A stretch of DNA of 64,000 nucleotides from assembly GCA_009602725.1 (NCBI GenBank), contig WELB01000285.1, forward strand, positions 39,176 through 103,175. The letters run 5' to 3'. Source of the stretch: Spirogloea muscicola (Eukaryota; Streptophyta; Zygnematophyceae; Spirogloeales; Spirogloeaceae). Both the position numbers and the translations under genes were made by a program. The notes beneath the pieces were generated by a model that saw nothing but the letters and a program-made list of their open reading frames with translations, was not told the DNA's origin and ran no database searches. How positions within the stretch are numbered: position 1 is the first letter of the stretch; each line of letters begins with the position of its first letter. Below, in pieces: positions 61,850 to 64,000 of this stretch.

Positions 61850-62300
61850 GGCTTTGGACATTGTCCATTCTTTTTAGGGCTGGCTTTGCCAGCCCCTCTT
61901 CTCTATGGGCGAGCACTTCTTCTATTGGGGCTAGCTGTTCACAGCTCTTGCCCCCTTTGGGAGAGCCACTTTCGTTCTGCTGTGAAGGGTGAGGATGCGG
62001 AGAAGCGCCGAGGTTCAAAGTTTGTTCTCTCTTTGGGTGGGCTGGCCAATCACAGCCATCGCCCTCTGCTGGAAATGTCTTTCTTTCAATTGGACTTGTT
62101 GACTAGAGGTCATTGAGCACCCATTTGCTGACGTCTTGAGTCTACAGGTTATCATTGAGTCTACAGCGCTCCCAGGCACTTGCGATACACCAGCGTGCTG
62201 GGCGTGCATTAGGCCACGCTAATGGCTTCCATGGTGGTGGTCACGCTGCTCAGCTTAGCTTGTCAGATATGTATGTGCTCACTCGAGGATGTTAGCGCCC
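61850..62300. repeat. Reverse hairpin-core repeat and another retroelement tail
   Basis: A reverse copy of the GGCAAAGCCAGCC block lies at about 61850-61925, followed by a diverged copy of the CCCAAT...GGGGGCAAG block. A diverged plus-strand tail (SLQRSQALAIHQRAGRALGH, then SDMYVLTRGC before TAG) lies at about 62155-62297. Confidence 0.6.
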
Positions 62301-63415
62301 CCCTTAGCCAACTCATTACCCCGTTACCAGGACATTCGTAAGGCTAGGGTTGGCCTCCCTTACAATTTCGTGCGCACCGCGCGCCTTCTCTCTTGAAGAC
62401 TAGTATCCTGCTTTTTGCGCCATTCCGGCCCTTTCAGACCTTATACACACCTTTGGGGGGGCCTTTCACAGACTGCCTCAGATTGGAAGAGCTCTTGTTC
62501 TTCTTTCACAAGAAGCAAGCGCGGCCAGATTAACTGGTGGCTGGGAGAGGCCAGCCCAAAGGAATGGACAAGGTCTGAAGGAGCTGGAGTGCTGAGGACT
62601 GCGATAGCAGCAAGCGGACTCTCCGTAACCTCTAGTTCAGTAGATGCAAATCTGAATCGCTAACAGGCGGAAAGACGTCGCCCTGACGGAAGCCGGAGGC
62701 CGCCGCCAGTCACAAAGCGCCGAGGTGGCTGGTCCGAGCCGAGCGGGGCCGAGAGGTGACTTCAAGCTTTTGGACTTGGGCATTGTCAGGTTGACATCGT
62801 TGTGGGTAGAAGAGCAGGGGCTTCGCGCCAAAACAAAGCGTTCAAGCGGGCTTGGCGGGAAACCGGTAGCCCCGCTGCGGAGGGGGGAGTCCGTCCAGGG
62901 CAGTGTGGGCTTGAAACTATCTCACCCTGGACCCTATTCTTCTCCGCAAACGGGCCTATGGAACCGGCAGTTTGCTAGATTCTTCCTCCAGGACCTCGGC
63001 TGTGTCAGAACAATCTGCACGCGCGCAGTACCTAGGGCCGGCCCTGTCCCCCGCACCCAGCGGCGGCCGCGGCGGCCGCGGCGGCGGCGGCGGCGGCGGT
63101 CGTGCGGTAGGCCCCCGGTACGTGGCGTGGCGATGAGATGAAGAGAGGGGGGCTACAAAAGCCCTAGGCCCCAAGCCCTCCGTCCGGGGGCCGTCGGGCA
63201 CCGTCCGATGCAGTGGGATCGACGGGCCGGGCCGAGCAGCGGCGGAGAGCGGCATCACGGCGGGCCCCGCCAGCCCAGTCCGTGTCCGGAGGATGTTCGC
63301 GGGATGCATTGGGCGACGGAACTGGGGCACCCCCCAGAGCGCTCCTGCTCTGGCTTTAGCTGGTGGGCACAAAAAGGGCTTGTCAGTGGCCGTCCGGTGG
63401 TCTGGGCATCAGTCA
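62300..63415. other. Intergenic stretch with one repeat copy and GC-rich triplet runs
   Basis: One GCGCGGCCAGATTAACTGGT copy lies near 62518. A CGG/GCG run is at about 63060-63105. Open frames here lack recognisable domains. Confidence 0.45.
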
Positions 63416-64000
63416 GCAACCTCCACGTGCTGTCTCGCGGTTACCGAGCCACTGGGGTCAGCTTACTTAGCAGCAGCTCTGACTTGCGGCTACTGACCAG
63501 GTTACGAGTCCTTGCTTAGTACTACTGCTTTTCAGCCCTTTGGGCGGGACCCTCTTTGCACTGGCACACCTACGGGCGCTGCGTAGTACGGCGGAGGCCC
63601 ACCCTGCTGTGCTAATCCCAAGCTACGCCGACGACACCACCATAGTGGGACCCCAACTGAAGTCACCAGCGCTTACAGCACGTTGGAGCGCGAGCTTCAC
63701 AGCCTTGGCCTCAACATCCGGCCCGAGAAGTGTTCAGCCTGGTCTCCAGCCGGCATCCCTCCCTTCATCAAGCTGCCGGCTGGCTGCCAGACCCCACCAC
63801 TCGGCATGGTGGTGCTTGGAGCCCCGTTGGGGGCTGCTGCGCATGTGGAGCAAGTTGTGGAATCCACCCTTGAGAACCATCTCCAGACCCTCCCGGCCCT
63901 CTCCTCCTTACAGGACGCGCAGCTTGCGGTGGCCATCCTCACCCGCTGTGTGGCCCAGCGTCCCACTTACCTGTTGCGGACTGTACCCCCCACCTCTGCA
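63416..64000 (+). mobile_element. Reverse transcriptase fragment of a non-LTR retroelement, truncated at the window edge
   Basis: A tail remnant (SDLRLLTR, about 63478-63503) is followed directly by a reverse transcriptase piece: PLGGTLFALAHLRAL (motif B region, about 63539-63585), then SYADDTTIVG, the catalytic YADD box (about 63627-63655). A one-base frame change follows, then YSTLERELHSLGLNIRPEKC and GMVVLGAPLG (about 63665-63830), running open to the end of the window. The joined order (tail first, then mid-domain) shows a rearranged or nested insertion. The frameshift shows that it is not intact. Confidence 0.8.

Overview
This is a nuclear chromosome window from a GC-rich, intron-rich green-lineage eukaryote, most likely a streptophyte alga. 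The gene content points there: a QUASIMODO-type putative pectin methyltransferase, a KEA4/5/6-type antiporter, an ABCI11-type plastid ATPase, an RPI4-type ribose-5-phosphate isomerase, a plant-cytosolic-type pyruvate kinase and a plant-type PRP4 kinase. A Kbl-type threonine-degradation enzyme and many R2-like retroelement fragments fit an alga better than a land plant. I cannot name the species. Gene models were built by hand from splice signals, codon phase and remembered family sequences; there was no alignment software and no transcript evidence.

Layout. 1-1365: an unidentified, possibly secreted protein on the minus strand. 1.65-3.4 kb: repeat debris. 3.5-4.7 kb: weak unidentified coding signal. 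5340-8072 (minus): pyruvate kinase. 8184-8868 (minus): COA5/PET191. 9216-12141 (plus): 2-amino-3-ketobutyrate CoA ligase. 12372-15133 (minus): NYN-LOTUS protein. 15798-24989 (plus): a complete 25-exon gene for a bacterial DNA polymerase III alpha subunit (DnaE) that resembles the cyanobacterial form. 25767-31158 (minus): KEA antiporter. 31.2-35.6 kb: dense repeats and retroelement fragments. 36057-40735 (plus): DUF248 methyltransferase. 41468-44846 (minus): RPI4-like isomerase. 46386-48736 (minus): ABCI11. 50765-54380 (minus): PRP4 kinase. 55-56.1 kb: repeats. 56525-58695 (plus): NmrA-like Rossmann protein. 59.2-64.0 kb: repeats and retroelement pieces, including a reverse transcriptase fragment at the right edge.

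There is no operon-like logic, as expected for a nuclear genome. Some neighbours are close: COA5 and KBL are divergent and both probably mitochondrial; the NYN-LOTUS gene and DnaE are divergent; KBL/NYN, DnaE/KEA and PMT/RPI4 are convergent pairs.

The most striking content is the DnaE gene. All 25 exons join in phase into about 1,582 codons, with an organelle-presequence-like N terminus, PHP and polymerase acidic motifs retained, and the site that carries the cyanobacterial split intein present but empty. Also notable are six GC-AG introns supported by reading phase, a dispersed repeat family whose copies share a GGCTGG/CCAGCC hairpin with different loops, and about eleven copies of one retroelement C-terminal tail.
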